A DNA stretch of 64,000 nucleotides from positions 91,139-155,138 of the forward strand of contig NZ_JAUSUW010000011.1 in the NCBI RefSeq assembly GCF_030814435.1, written 5' to 3'. This DNA comes from Peteryoungia aggregata LMG 23059 (GTDB lineage Bacteria > Pseudomonadota > Alphaproteobacteria > Rhizobiales > Rhizobiaceae). Below, in pieces: positions 27,199 to 35,939 of this stretch (the first letter of the stretch is position 1; every line of letters begins with the position of its first letter). The notes beneath the pieces were generated by a model that had not been told where the DNA came from, did no database searches, and worked only from the letters and a program-made list of their open reading frames with translations. Position numbers and translations under genes: made by a program.

Positions 27199-28248
27199 AT
27201 GAGCGCTGCACTCGACTACCGCGACGATCGCACGCCCGAGGACGACACGCCGGATGCCAAGGCCTGGTTGAAGATCGTCAATGCCTATCGCAAGCCCGAC
27301 ATCACCCGTTCGAGCTTCGAGCTTGGCATCACGCTGGTGCCCTTCATCCTGCTCTGGGCGGGCGCCTGGGCAAGCTTCCATTTCGCCTTCTGGCCGGGTC
27401 TCATCCTTGTCGTGCCGGCAGCCGCCTTCCTGCTGCGCCTCTTCATCATCCAGCATGATTGCGGCCACGGCGCCTTCTTCGCCCGCCGTTCGATCGACGA
27501 CTGGACCGGCCGCCTGCTCGGCGTCCTGACCTATACCCCTTACGACTACTGGCGCCGCGCGCATGCCGAACACCATGCGACCGCCGGCAATCTCGAGGAA
27601 CGCGGCGTCGGCGACATCACCACGCTGACCGTTGCCGAATACAAGGCCCTGTCGCCGCTTCGCCGCCTCGGCTACCGCCTCTATCGCAATCCGGTCGTGC
27701 TCTTCGGCATCGGCCCGATCTGGGTCTTCCTTTTGAAGCAGCGTCTGCCCTTCGGCATGATGAAGGACGGGGCTCTGCCCTGGGTTTCCACCATGGCCAC
27801 CAATGCCGGCATGGTCGCGATGGCCGCGCTGATGATCTGGCTCGCCGGTCTCGATGCCTTCCTGATCGTGCATCTGCCGATCGTGCTACTCGCCGGCGCC
27901 CTTGGCATCTGGCTCTTCTACGTGCAGCACCAGTTCGAAGACACCCACTGGTCCAACCCTCCGGAGTGGCAGTTCCAGCACGCAGCCTTGCATGGCGCCT
28001 CGCATTACGACCTGCCCTGGGGCCTGCGCTGGCTGACCGGCCATATCGGCGTGCACCACGTGCATCACCTCTCCAGCAAGATCCCCTTCTACCGTCTGCC
28101 GGAAGTCCTGCGCGACCACCCGGAGCTGAAGACGATCAGCCGAATCACGCTGAAGGAAAGCTTCGCCTGCGTGAAGCTCGTGCTCTGGGACGAAGCCCGC
28201 GGACGGCTCGTGTCGTTCCGCGAAGCAAGGCGGATGGCAGTCGCCTGA
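27199..28248 (+). CDS. Membrane fatty acid desaturase
   Basis: A 349-residue integral membrane di-iron desaturase. The three histidine boxes are present: HDCGH at 86-90, HAEHH at 122-126 and HHVHH near residue 286. At least four hydrophobic segments surround them. It should introduce a cis double bond in acyl lipids at the cytoplasmic face and so tune membrane fluidity; position specificity cannot be read. It ends four bases before the convergent LysR gene. Confidence 0.9.
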   Translation: MSAALDYRDDRTPEDDTPDAKAWLKIVNAYRKPDITRSSFELGITLVPFILLWAGAWASFHFAFWPGLILVVPAAAFLLRLFIIQHDCGHGAFFARRSIDDWTGRLLGVLTYTPYDYWRRAHAEHHATAGNLEERGVGDITTLTVAEYKALSPLRRLGYRLYRNPVVLFGIGPIWVFLLKQRLPFGMMKDGALPWVSTMATNAGMVAMAALMIWLAGLDAFLIVHLPIVLLAGALGIWLFYVQHQFEDTHWSNPPEWQFQHAALHGASHYDLPWGLRWLTGHIGVHHVHHLSSKIPFYRLPEVLRDHPELKTISRITLKESFACVKLVLWDEARGRLVSFREARRMAVA

Positions 28249-28252
28249 ACCG

Positions 28253-29095
28253 TCAGGTTTGGCCAAGCGCCGATAGATGCGCCGCCATTCTGAGTGCTGC
28301 CTCTGACGGCCCGGATTTTCCGGGCCGTTTTTCGATCACCGAGTAACGGATGTCGGAAAGATCAGGCAATCCTGACGCCTTAAGCGCAGCCTGACCCATG
28401 CCCGCTTCCGTCCGGCAGGCAAGCCCGAGCCCTGCCGCAACAGCAGCCTTCACCCCGTCCAGACTCGGCGTGACCAGCGCCAGCCGCCATGGACGACCAA
28501 CCGCGTCCAGCGCCCGCGTTGCCGCCGAGAGAAACGGGCAGGGCGGCGTGATGCTGACCAGCGGCACCACCTCGTCTTCCAACAGCCGCGCATCACCGAA
28601 CCACGCCATTGGAAAAACTGTCCCGTCCACCCCGCCGGCGGCCAGATCGCCGGCAACGACCGCCGTGTCGATGCGGTCTTCACTCATGGCCTGCAGCAAT
28701 TCGCTGCTGCTGCCGATGACAATCGAAAACCGTGTCGCGCCGTCGTCCCCACGCAGGTCGGCAAGGGTCGGCTGCAACACCTGGGCCACGAAATCCTGCA
28801 CCACGCCGAGCCGGATCGGTGGGCGCGATGCCGCATCAAGCTCGGCCCGCGCCGCATCGATCCGTGCCAGGATCGCCCGGCTATGGGCAAGCAGCCAGCT
28901 GCCCGTGCTGTTGAGTTTCAGCGCCCGCCCGTCCCGGTCAAAGAGCGCTTGCCCGACAATATCTTCCAGCCGCTGCATCTGCAGGCTGAGCGCCGATTCG
29001 CTGCGGTTGACCCGAAGCGCCGCCGCTGCCAGCGAACCGCAATCGGCAACGGCCACGAAACTGCGCAGGAGCGGCGAGGGAAGATCGGGAAGCAT
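28253..29095 (-). CDS. LysR family transcriptional regulator
   Basis: A 280-residue regulator with an N-terminal helix-turn-helix (LLRSFVAVADCGSLAAAALRVNRSESALSLQ, only part quoted: GSLAAAALRVNRSESA). A periplasmic-binding-protein-like effector domain follows from about residue 90. It is divergent from a tautomerase-family gene. A TATGC-N13-GCATA inverted repeat in the gap fits a LysR binding site, so the tautomerase gene is the likely target. Confidence 0.88.
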   Translation of the reverse strand: MLPDLPSPLLRSFVAVADCGSLAAAALRVNRSESALSLQMQRLEDIVGQALFDRDGRALKLNSTGSWLLAHSRAILARIDAARAELDAASRPPIRLGVVQDFVAQVLQPTLADLRGDDGATRFSIVIGSSSELLQAMSEDRIDTAVVAGDLAAGGVDGTVFPMAWFGDARLLEDEVVPLVSITPPCPFLSAATRALDAVGRPWRLALVTPSLDGVKAAVAAGLGLACRTEAGMGQAALKASGLPDLSDIRYSVIEKRPGKSGPSEAALRMAAHLSALGQT

Positions 29096-29122
29096 GAGTT
29101 TTCCTCAGGTCAGTCTTGGTAT

Positions 29123-29145
29123 TATGCCGATATAAGTTGAGCATA
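29123..29145. promoter_or_regulatory. Candidate LysR binding site
   Basis: TATGC and GCATA are inverted around 13 bases between the LysR start (29095) and the tautomerase start (29191). Spacing and symmetry suit a LysR recognition site. Confidence 0.45.
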
Positions 29146-29190
29146 GCGCGACTATCATGCCTCCGTAACCCTGTTTCGGAGAGTTCGACC

Positions 29191-29568
29191 ATGCCCTTTG
29201 CCCGCCTGACCTATCACCCACCCCATCCTGATCGTGAACAAGATCTCGCTCGCGCCGTGACCGACCTCGTCGCAAACGATCTCGCCAAGCGCCACGACCT
29301 GACCTCGGTGCAGATCGAAGCGACGCCCGCGCAGACCTGGACCATCGGCGGCGAGCCGCAGGCCGCAGCGGCGCATCTCGAAGTTTTCGTCACCGCCGGC
29401 ACCAATACGGTGGATCAGAAACGGCAGTTTCTAAAGAGAGCCATGGCCCTGCTGCGCGCCGAATGGCCGGAGCTTCCTGCCGCGACCTATGTCGTGGTGC
29501 ATGAACTGCCCGCCACCGACTGGGGTTATGATGGCCGAAGTCAGGCGGATCGGGCTGCGGCGCAATAG
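29191..29568 (+). CDS. Tautomerase family protein (4-oxalocrotonate tautomerase-like)
   Basis: A 125-residue protein starting Met-Pro, so the mature N-terminus would be the catalytic Pro1 of the tautomerase superfamily. The length is that of the fused-subunit type rather than the 60-residue 4-OT. PATYVVVHELPATDWGYDG near the end resembles the conserved C-terminal part of the family. It probably isomerises or hydrates an unsaturated acid from aromatic or haloalkene breakdown. It is under the divergent LysR. Confidence 0.8.
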   Translation: MPFARLTYHPPHPDREQDLARAVTDLVANDLAKRHDLTSVQIEATPAQTWTIGGEPQAAAAHLEVFVTAGTNTVDQKRQFLKRAMALLRAEWPELPAATYVVVHELPATDWGYDGRSQADRAAAQ

Positions 29569-29579
29569 GTGGCGTCCGG

Positions 29580-30284
29580 TCAGCCGCGTCCTGTGCCCTG
29601 GCTGGAGGTGTCCCACCCCGCGACCCACAACTTCCGCAACCTGTCGCCCTCGCGCCGGAAATGCGCCCCCGTCGCCCGGCAGTCCCTGACCCGGTCAACG
29701 CGGAAGTTGCGGATCGCCTCCCGCAACTCGCACCAGCCGACGATCACGGCCGCCTCGGCATAATGGATCACCGCGATCGGCCGGATCCGCCGCGTCGTCG
29801 CCTGCTGCTGCTCGTTGACATAGTCGATCTCAAGCGTCTCCTCGTCGCGGATCGCCCGGCGGATCATCGCAAAGTCGATGGCCTCAGGTGCCTCCGCGAC
29901 CCGTCCCCAGGCATAAAGCGTGCGCGAGATGATCGCCTCTCGCAGCGGGTCGGGAAGGGCAGCCGCGATTTTGTCCAGCACGCGCGCCGAGGCCTCGCGC
30001 AGCTCAGGGTCCGCCGTCCGCTTCGTCAGCGCCATGCCGAGCACAATCGCTTCCGTCTCCTCCGGCGTGAACATCAGCGGCGGCAGGTGAAAACCGGGGC
30101 GCAGGATATAGCCGATGCCGCGCTCACCCTCGATCGGCACCCGCATCGCCTGAAGGGCGGCGATATCGCGGTAGATCGACCGCTGCGTCACCTCCAGCCG
30201 CTCGGCCATCTGCTGTGCCGTTATCGGGTGGGCAGCAAGGCGCAGGATCTGGATGATCTCGAACAGCCGGGACGCCTTGCGCAT
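29580..30284 (-). CDS. YafY-type HTH/WYL transcriptional regulator
   Basis: A 234-residue regulator with an N-terminal HTH_11 domain (ITAQQMAERLEVTQRSIYRDI) and a WYL-like ligand domain in the C-terminal half (ETLEIDYVNEQQQ, IAVIHYAEAAVIVGW, RNFRVDRV). The group is usually annotated YafY. It is divergent from a LysE-type exporter; ACTGACA-N6-TGTCAGT lies between them. The effector is unknown. Confidence 0.87.
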   Translation of the reverse strand: MRKASRLFEIIQILRLAAHPITAQQMAERLEVTQRSIYRDIAALQAMRVPIEGERGIGYILRPGFHLPPLMFTPEETEAIVLGMALTKRTADPELREASARVLDKIAAALPDPLREAIISRTLYAWGRVAEAPEAIDFAMIRRAIRDEETLEIDYVNEQQQATTRRIRPIAVIHYAEAAVIVGWCELREAIRNFRVDRVRDCRATGAHFRREGDRLRKLWVAGWDTSSQGTGRG

Positions 30285-30302
30285 GGGTCAGACCTCACCT
30301 CA

Positions 30303-30322
30303 ACTGACACACCTTTGTCAGT
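30303..30322. promoter_or_regulatory. Candidate YafY operator
   Basis: ACTGACA and TGTCAGT form perfect 7-base arms around six bases, 18 bases upstream of the YafY gene and 85 bases upstream of the LysE gene. Confidence 0.5.
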
Positions 30323-30406
30323 AGCCCTTGTCTAAAGCATCTCCAAAGCATTGAAAACAGGTCATTCCCTGCGGGGAGCCTGCCTATTGAAGGGGATCCT
30401 ACTGAC

Positions 30407-31042
30407 ATGTCCTATGCCGAAAATCTCTGGCTCTTTTCCGCCCTGCTGGCGGGCATCATCATCGTTCCCGGCATGGACATGATCTTCGTCATCGCCAATG
30501 GCCTGACCGGCGGCCGCCGCGCAGGCATTGCCGCCACATCCGGCATCATGCTCGGCGGTGCCTTCCACACGCTGTTCGGCACGGTCGCCGTGACAGTGCT
30601 CTCGACGCTGGTGCCGCAGCTTGCCGGCCCGATGCTGGTGATCGGTTCGGCCTATATGATCTGGATCGGCTATACGCTGGCCAGAAGCGCCATCGTCATC
30701 GACGGCATCGAGGCGTCAAAGCTGCACCGGACCGCACGGATCTTCACCCAGGGCCTCATCACCTGCCTGCTCAATCCAAAAGCTTGGGCTTTCATCCTCG
30801 CCGTCTATCCGCAATTCATGCGCCCCGAATACGGCCCCTTCTGGCGCCAGGCGCTGGTGATGGGCGCGCTCACTCTCATGCTGCAGGCGCTCGTCTATGG
30901 CGGACTTGCTGTCGCTGCGGCCAAGGGGCGGGATGCACTGGTCTCCAAACCTCAGATCACCATCTGGATCGGCCGCGCTGCCGGCTGGCTGCTGGTCGTG
31001 GTGGCGGCGCTGATGCTGGTTGAGGGGTGGCGCAACTGGTGA
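30407..31042 (+). CDS. LysE/RhtB family exporter
   Basis: A 211-residue inner-membrane exporter of the LysE/RhtB type with about six transmembrane segments. PGMDMIFVIANGLTGGRRAGI near residue 21 is the family signature, and FTQGLITCLLNPKAWAFI near residue 110 is the second conserved block. Such proteins export amino acids or analogues. AAGGGG lies about 13 bases before the ATG. It is probably controlled by the divergent YafY regulator. Confidence 0.9.
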   Translation: MSYAENLWLFSALLAGIIIVPGMDMIFVIANGLTGGRRAGIAATSGIMLGGAFHTLFGTVAVTVLSTLVPQLAGPMLVIGSAYMIWIGYTLARSAIVIDGIEASKLHRTARIFTQGLITCLLNPKAWAFILAVYPQFMRPEYGPFWRQALVMGALTLMLQALVYGGLAVAAAKGRDALVSKPQITIWIGRAAGWLLVVVAALMLVEGWRNW

Positions 31043-31073
31043 GCAACCGGGCAGACGGAGCGGGGCAGGGGTC

Positions 31074-31382
31074 TTACAGCCCCACTGCCTTGCGCAAGGC
31101 CTCGTTCATCCGCGATTGCCAGCCGTCGCCTGTCGCCTTGAACCGCTCGATCACCTCGGCATCGAGCCGCAGGCTGATCGCCTTCTTCGGCGTCTCGGAT
31201 TTCGGTCGTCCGAGTTTGCGATCGATCGCTTCGGCGAGATCCGGGAACACCTCGCGGAAGGGGCGAAGCTCTGCAATCTCCGCCTCGGTCATTTCGGGAT
31301 TGTCGTCGACCTCTTCCCAGTCGGCCCGCGTGTAGCCCCGACCTTCTCGAAAACCGTCTGCCACAGGCTTTGTCTTCTTCAT
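31074..31382 (-). CDS. brnA: BrnA-type antitoxin
   Basis: A 102-residue ribbon-helix-helix type antitoxin. The C-terminal half carries KKAISLRLDAEVIERFKATGDGWQSRMNEALRKAV, in part quoted here as SLRLDAEVIERF and GWQSRMNEALR, the DNA-binding part of BrnA. The N-terminal half wraps the BrnT toxin. Its start overlaps the toxin stop (ATGA), with toxin first, the order known for brnTA. It should autorepress through the A/T-rich operator upstream. Confidence 0.9.
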   Translation of the reverse strand: MKKTKPVADGFREGRGYTRADWEEVDDNPEMTEAEIAELRPFREVFPDLAEAIDRKLGRPKSETPKKAISLRLDAEVIERFKATGDGWQSRMNEALRKAVGL

Positions 31383-31627
31383 CGCAATGCCCTCCGCTCT
31401 GCCGGATTTGCGGCCCGTATGGAAATCACCGACAGCCCCTCGGTCCCGAGCCGCACGAAAATCACGGCGACCGTTCCATCCGCCAAGCGTCCAATCGCCT
31501 GCAGCCTCCCTCTCTTGGCGGGGCGGATAAGCGCCCGTTCGAAAAACTCAAGCGACAGGTCGGCGAAATCCAGCCCGTGCTTGTCGATATTCGCCAGCCG
31601 CTTCGGTTCATCCCAGACGATCACCAT
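31379..31627 (-). CDS. brnT: BrnT-type ribonuclease toxin
   Basis: An 82-residue RelE-fold RNase toxin. It starts VIVWDEPKRLANIDKHGLDF, the characteristic BrnT opening, and has FERALIRP and the closing SVISIRAANPAERRAL. It cleaves mRNA during stress until bound by BrnA. Its stop overlaps the antitoxin start by four bases. GTATATAC at 31635-31642 is a palindrome just upstream and a likely operator. Confidence 0.92.
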   Translation of the reverse strand: MVIVWDEPKRLANIDKHGLDFADLSLEFFERALIRPAKRGRLQAIGRLADGTVAVIFVRLGTEGLSVISIRAANPAERRALR

Positions 31628-31687
31628 AGTTTATGTATATACGAAAATTCCGCAAGCCGGCATCCTGCCAATCTGGGGGCTTTCCGC

Positions 31688-32008
31688 TCAGGTCCGGGCA
31701 GGCAAAAGGATCACCGCCGCCCCGACGAGGCAGATTGCGGCACCCATCAGGTCGAAGCGATCAGGCCGCTGCCCCTCGATCAGCCAGAGCCAGCCAAGCG
31801 AGGCCGAGATATAGACCCCGCCATAGGCCGCATAGGCGCGCCCCGCCGCCTCCGAGGGTACGAGCGTAAGCAGCCAGGCAAAGAGAGCAAGCGACATGAG
31901 GCCGGGGATCAGCCACAGCGGCGAACGGTCAAGCTTCAGCCAGGCCCAGAAGGCAAAGCATCCGGCGATTTCGGCGAGTGCCGCGAGGGGATAGATGAGG
32001 AAGGTCAT
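31688..32008 (-). CDS. YnfA family (UPF0060) membrane protein
   Basis: A 106-residue protein with four hydrophobic helices, the size and layout of UPF0060/YnfA, relatives of small multidrug resistance transporters. [16 protein letters not shown] and [20 protein letters not shown] (part) are the family blocks, with the conserved Glu in the first helix. Some members export cationic dyes. It stands alone between BrnTA and the EAL gene. Confidence 0.92.
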   Translation of the reverse strand: MTFLIYPLAALAEIAGCFAFWAWLKLDRSPLWLIPGLMSLALFAWLLTLVPSEAAGRAYAAYGGVYISASLGWLWLIEGQRPDRFDLMGAAICLVGAAVILLPART

Positions 32009-32063
32009 GGCGCCGATCCTGCCATGGCGGGCAGCCCGGCGAAAGGGCAGCGGTCGAGGAGCC

Positions 32064-32870
32064 TCAGCCGGAACGGCCCTGCAGGTTCAGCACGTGACAG
32101 ACCCGCGGCAGAAGCTCTGCCTCCTTCGGGAAGCACACGAAGAAGCCCTGCACGCTGTCGAAGCCCAGCTGCACCGCCGTTTCCATCTGGTCCTCGTTCT
32201 CCACGCCGGCCGCCGTGACGATCAGGCCGAGATCGTGACCAAGCGCAATCACGTGCCGAACGATCGCCTTGTCGACAGGATTGGTGAGCGCGCTGCGCAT
32301 CAGCCCATGATCGATCTTCAGGCGCCGGAAGGCGTGGTTTCTGAGTGCCGAAAGCCCGGCATGAGTGGCGCCGAAATTGTCCATGGCCAGCGCGAAGCCG
32401 CAATAATGCAGCCCTTCCAGTGCCAGCCCCACCTGCTTGGCGAGCGGGCCGTAAAAGGCCGGCTCCGCCACCTCGATCTCCAGCATGTCGGGCGTGAGGC
32501 CAAAATCCTGCACCATGTCGCTGAGACGCATGGCGAAATCGCCGGCACAGAGATCGAAGGCCGTGGCATTGACGCTGATTCGGCCGAAATCATGTCCCTC
32601 GGCCCGCCAGCGTGCGGCCTGCCGCAGCGTGGTCGACAGCACGAAGTCGCGGATCGACAGCGATAACATCGGATCGCGGAAAACGGAGCGGAAGTCCTGC
32701 GCCGCAGCCAGCGTGCCCGGTCCCAGGCGCCAGCGCAGCAGGGTTTCGACGCTGTCCACTTCGCGGTGATCGACGGAATAGATGGGTTGATAAGTGAGCT
32801 CGAAGCGACCGCGTTCCAGCGCGCGCTTCGCATTATTGACCAGAACGATGTGGTCCAGGCTGCTGTCCAA
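32064..32870 (-). CDS. EAL domain protein with degenerate active site
   Basis: A 268-residue stand-alone EAL domain. The first motif is ETL, and SVNATAF, VAEPAF, the KID lysine and VQGFF are recognisable. Two catalytic motifs are altered: DDFGTG has become DNFGATH, and AEGVE has become AAGVEN. It is thus probably unable to hydrolyse c-di-GMP and may act as a binding or protein-interaction module. No ATG is available; TTG at 32870 has GAGG six bases upstream, and TTG 32876 is the alternative. It is monocistronic. Confidence 0.82.
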   Translation of the reverse strand: MDSSLDHIVLVNNAKRALERGRFELTYQPIYSVDHREVDSVETLLRWRLGPGTLAAAQDFRSVFRDPMLSLSIRDFVLSTTLRQAARWRAEGHDFGRISVNATAFDLCAGDFAMRLSDMVQDFGLTPDMLEIEVAEPAFYGPLAKQVGLALEGLHYCGFALAMDNFGATHAGLSALRNHAFRRLKIDHGLMRSALTNPVDKAIVRHVIALGHDLGLIVTAAGVENEDQMETAVQLGFDSVQGFFVCFPKEAELLPRVCHVLNLQGRSG

Positions 32871-33020
32871 GATCAACCTCAGGGTCTGCCTGCCATCCGA
32901 CAGGCGAATTGTACCGATGCACTATATATCAGGGATGGTTGCACGGAGGTGAACAAAAACTGGTGCAAAAGGGTGAGCTTTCGTCACTCAGTTCTTGTGT
33001 TTTGCGTAAAATAGGCGTGG

Positions 33021-34583
33021 TCAGCGCCGCAGGCTGCCCAGGATGCCGCGCACCAGCGCCCGCCCGACAGAGGTTGCGACAGAGCGCGCCGCGCTCTTCA
33101 TCGCCGCCTCAACCACGGTTTCGCGCTGATAGCCACTGGACCGTTTCGTCGTGCTGCGCCCTGAGGATGTCTCCTTGGGCTCGTCGCCGAAGCCCGGAAG
33201 CGTCCAGCGACCTGCCGCGCTGTCGCCGCCTTCTGCCTTCTCCTCTGCCGCCTTGCGGGCCGCCTCTGCCTCGGCGGCCTTCCTGGCGCGGGCTGAAAGG
33301 ATCTCGTAGGCCGATTCCGAATCAAGATCGACGTCATACTGGCCGGCAACCGGCGACAGGTTCATCACCTTCTGCCGCTCGCTGTCGGAGATCGGGCCGA
33401 CCTTGCCCGAGGGCGGGCGGATCAGCGTGCGCTCGACCATGGAGGGGATGCCCTTGGCCTCCAGCGTCGAAACCAGCGCCTCGCCGATGCCGAGCTGGGT
33501 AATCGCCTCGGCACAATCGAAGGCCGGGTTCGGCCGGAAGGTATCGGCGGCCGTCTTCACCGCCTTCTGCTCGCGCGGCGTATAGGCGCGCAGCGCATGC
33601 TGCACGCGGTTGCCGAGCTGGGCGAGCACCGTTTCCGGCACGTCGAGCGGGTTCTGCGTGACGAAATAGACGCCGACGCCCTTGGAGCGGATCAGCCGCA
33701 CCACCTGTTCGACACGCTCGATCAGCACCTTCGGCGCATCGTTGAACAGCAGATGCGCCTCATCGAAGAAGAAGACGAGCTTCGGCTTGTCGAGATCGCC
33801 GACTTCCGGCAGTTCCTCGAAGAGTTCCGAGAGCAGCCAGAGCAGGAATGTAGCGTAGAGCCTCGGGTTCATCATCAGCTTGTCGGCGGCAAGGATCGAG
33901 ATCGCCCCGCGCCCGTCATGCGTCGTGCGCATGATGTCGGTCACTTTCAGCGCCGGTTCGCCAAAGAAATTCTCAGCGCCCTGCTGCTCGAGAATCAGCA
34001 AGCCTCGCTGCAACGTGGCGATCGAAGCCTTGGAGATGAGGCCAAACTGGCTGGAAAGCTCGGTGGCATGCTCTGCCATATAGGTGAGCAGCGCCTGCAG
34101 GTCCTTCAGGTCCATCAGCGGCAAGCCGCCGTCGTCGGCGATCTTGAAGGCAATGTTGAGCGCGCCCTCCTGCGCCTCCGAGGCATTCATCAATCGCGAG
34201 AGCAGCAGCGGCCCCATCTCGGCCACCGTCGTGCGCACCCGGTGGCCCTTCTCGCCATAGAGATCCCAGAAGATCACGGGAAATTCGGAGGGCGCATAAT
34301 TGGTAAAGCCGATCTGCTCCGCGCGCTGGGTGATCCAGTCCTTCGGCTCGCCCATGGTCGCGATGCCCGAGAGGTCGCCCTTGATGTCGGAGGCAAACAC
34401 CGGCACGCCGGCTTCCGAAAAGCTTTCCGCCAGCACCTGCAGCGTCACGGTCTTGCCGGTGCCGGTGGCCCCGGTCACGATGCCATGGCGATTGCCATAT
34501 TTCAGCGCCAGATATTCCGCCTTGTTCAGGCTGTCGTCCGGATTGCGGCTGGTGCCGAGATAGAGCGAACCTTCTTGCAGCAT
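33021..34583 (-). CDS. HerA-like P-loop ATPase (DUF853)
   Basis: A 520-residue cytoplasmic ATPase of the HerA/DUF853 group. Walker A is GATGTGKT near residue 40 and Walker B is KLVFFFDEAHLLF near residue 270; FVTQNPLDVPETVLAQLGNR holds the sensor region. The C-terminal 90 residues are charged (AAEAEAARKAAEEKAE) and basic, perhaps for membrane or DNA contact. Its role is undefined; HerA proteins translocate DNA, but DUF853 members stand alone in most proteobacteria. ATG 34583 behind GGGAG is preferred to one 23 codons upstream. Confidence 0.87.
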   Translation of the reverse strand: MLQEGSLYLGTSRNPDDSLNKAEYLALKYGNRHGIVTGATGTGKTVTLQVLAESFSEAGVPVFASDIKGDLSGIATMGEPKDWITQRAEQIGFTNYAPSEFPVIFWDLYGEKGHRVRTTVAEMGPLLLSRLMNASEAQEGALNIAFKIADDGGLPLMDLKDLQALLTYMAEHATELSSQFGLISKASIATLQRGLLILEQQGAENFFGEPALKVTDIMRTTHDGRGAISILAADKLMMNPRLYATFLLWLLSELFEELPEVGDLDKPKLVFFFDEAHLLFNDAPKVLIERVEQVVRLIRSKGVGVYFVTQNPLDVPETVLAQLGNRVQHALRAYTPREQKAVKTAADTFRPNPAFDCAEAITQLGIGEALVSTLEAKGIPSMVERTLIRPPSGKVGPISDSERQKVMNLSPVAGQYDVDLDSESAYEILSARARKAAEAEAARKAAEEKAEGGDSAAGRWTLPGFGDEPKETSSGRSTTKRSSGYQRETVVEAAMKSAARSVATSVGRALVRGILGSLRR

Positions 34584-34764
34584 GCGGACGTTTCTCCCTG
34601 CGTCATCAAGACTTGAGCTTGCTCTTATAGGAGGACTGTGGAACATCGACAACGGTCGGATGTCTCACCTTGGTACGGTCGTTGGCGTCAAGGCGGTTTC
34701 GGGTGCTCTGCCAGGTCCGTCCTGTCCCCGGCAATTTTTGTCACCCCAGGGCTGGACCGCTTGA

Positions 34765-34803
34765 GTTCACCGTGAACATCCATTACGTTGACGTTAACGT
34801 CAA
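34765..34803. promoter_or_regulatory. Two palindromes upstream of the DUF2267-like gene
   Basis: GTTCAC-C-GTGAAC (34765-34777) and the perfect 16-base palindrome TTGACGTTAACGTCAA (34788-34803) lie within 40 bases, 24 bases before the start codon. They look like sites for one or two dimeric regulators, or an RNA hairpin in the leader. Confidence 0.5.
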
Positions 34804-34827
34804 AATCGCCTCAGGAGGACTTCGAGA

Positions 34828-35220
34828 ATGAGCGAAATCGTCACCCGTATCGCCGACAATGTCGGCATTTCCCCGGAAAAGGCCGAAACGGCGCTCGGCA
34901 TGATGCTCGGCTTCCTGCAGCGCGAAGCCGCTGACGGGCCGGTCGCCAAGATGATCGAAGCCATCCCCGGCGCCATGGAACTGGTGGCCGCCCATAACGG
35001 CGAAGGTACAGGCGGCGGCGGCCTGCTCGGCGGCCTGATGAGCGCCATCGGCGGCGGCGGCATCATGGGCCTCGGCCAGCAGCTGATGTCGCAAGGCCTC
35101 GGCATGGGCGAAATCTCGACGCTCGCCAAGGAAACCATGGCCGTCGCCCGCGAATATGCGGGTGCGGATGTGGTGGACGAGGTTGTGGCCTCGGTTCCGG
35201 GCTTGAGCCAGTTCGTCTGA
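34828..35220 (+). CDS. DUF2267-like small protein
   Basis: A 130-residue protein. The N-terminal helix pair (EIVTRIADNVGISPEKAETALGMMLGF, part) resembles DUF2267/DUF2780 proteins. A glycine-rich linker (GEGTGGGGLLGGLMSAIGGGG, part) separates it from a C-terminal helical segment (EVVASVPGLSQFV). Function unknown. ATG follows AGGAGGA at 34813. Two palindromes just upstream imply tight regulation. Confidence 0.7.
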   Translation: MSEIVTRIADNVGISPEKAETALGMMLGFLQREAADGPVAKMIEAIPGAMELVAAHNGEGTGGGGLLGGLMSAIGGGGIMGLGQQLMSQGLGMGEISTLAKETMAVAREYAGADVVDEVVASVPGLSQFV

Positions 35221-35281
35221 GACGAGACGTGGGCGTTTCCTCGGTGGAACGCCCACAATTGCCGGGCCTCTGCGGGTTACC

Positions 35282-35929
35282 TCAGATATTGTTCTCTATG
35301 TGAACAATCCACCCGTCAGGATCGATCAGGCTACCCTTTTGATCGATCTTGACGGTGGCCTGCCCCACGGATTGTCCCATATTGCCGCCGATGACATAAG
35401 CCTCTCTTTCGGCAAGGTTGATGCCGACGACAATGTCGGAATGGCTTTCAAACCAGCCCTGGGTTGCGAGATTGTCATAAGTGACTGAACTGGCGCCACC
35501 GCCGCGGGGCCTTGCAATGAGATCCCCGACCTTCAGCGCCTTTTCCCCGAGCCTGTAGGCGACCAAGGGAGCGGAGAGTTTGTTGGCTGCTCTATTCTTG
35601 GCGGCCCGTATCATCCAGGCAGCATGGCCGGATGAATAGGGAAACTTGTTGCCGGCCCCGGCCATGTTCATGCAATAGGATATGAACGCCGCGGACCATG
35701 GAAGCCGCGTCTCCCCGTCGAGTTTCTTGCGGATGGGGTCGTGGTCTTTGACAAGCCGGGCATAGTCGGTGCTGCTGATCGAAAGCCAGTAGTCGCCGAC
35801 ACGGTCGCAGTAAGGCTGCACCCTTTCCTTGTTCTTGCCGTCGACAAGCTTGTCGCTACGCCCGAGGTCCTTGCCGAAGAATGTCCATTCGCGAAGTGCT
35901 ATTTCCATCAATGCGCTGTGTATCGACAT
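35282..35929 (-). CDS. DUF2272 domain protein, NlpC/P60-like fold suspected
   Basis: A 215-residue protein. LPWSAAFISYCMNMAG followed by FPYSSGHAAWM and SHSDIVVGI resembles DUF2272, which looks like a relative of CHAP/NlpC-P60 cell-wall peptidases. The position of the usual catalytic Cys (PWCA) is Ser here, while the His in SHSDIVV is kept, so peptidase activity is uncertain. GAGGATC supports the ATG at 35929. It follows the lysozyme-like gene by 10 bases on the same strand. Base use is more AT-rich than the neighbours, suggesting transfer. Confidence 0.72.
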   Translation of the reverse strand: MSIHSALMEIALREWTFFGKDLGRSDKLVDGKNKERVQPYCDRVGDYWLSISSTDYARLVKDHDPIRKKLDGETRLPWSAAFISYCMNMAGAGNKFPYSSGHAAWMIRAAKNRAANKLSAPLVAYRLGEKALKVGDLIARPRGGGASSVTYDNLATQGWFESHSDIVVGINLAEREAYVIGGNMGQSVGQATVKIDQKGSLIDPDGWIVHIENNI

Positions 35930-35939
35930 CGTGTGATCC

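Noticed and set aside
26781..27211. Open frames on the minus strand between the exported protein and the desaturase
   Set aside because: No ribosome-binding site, no family motif, and one of them runs through the terminator stem at 26783-26812.
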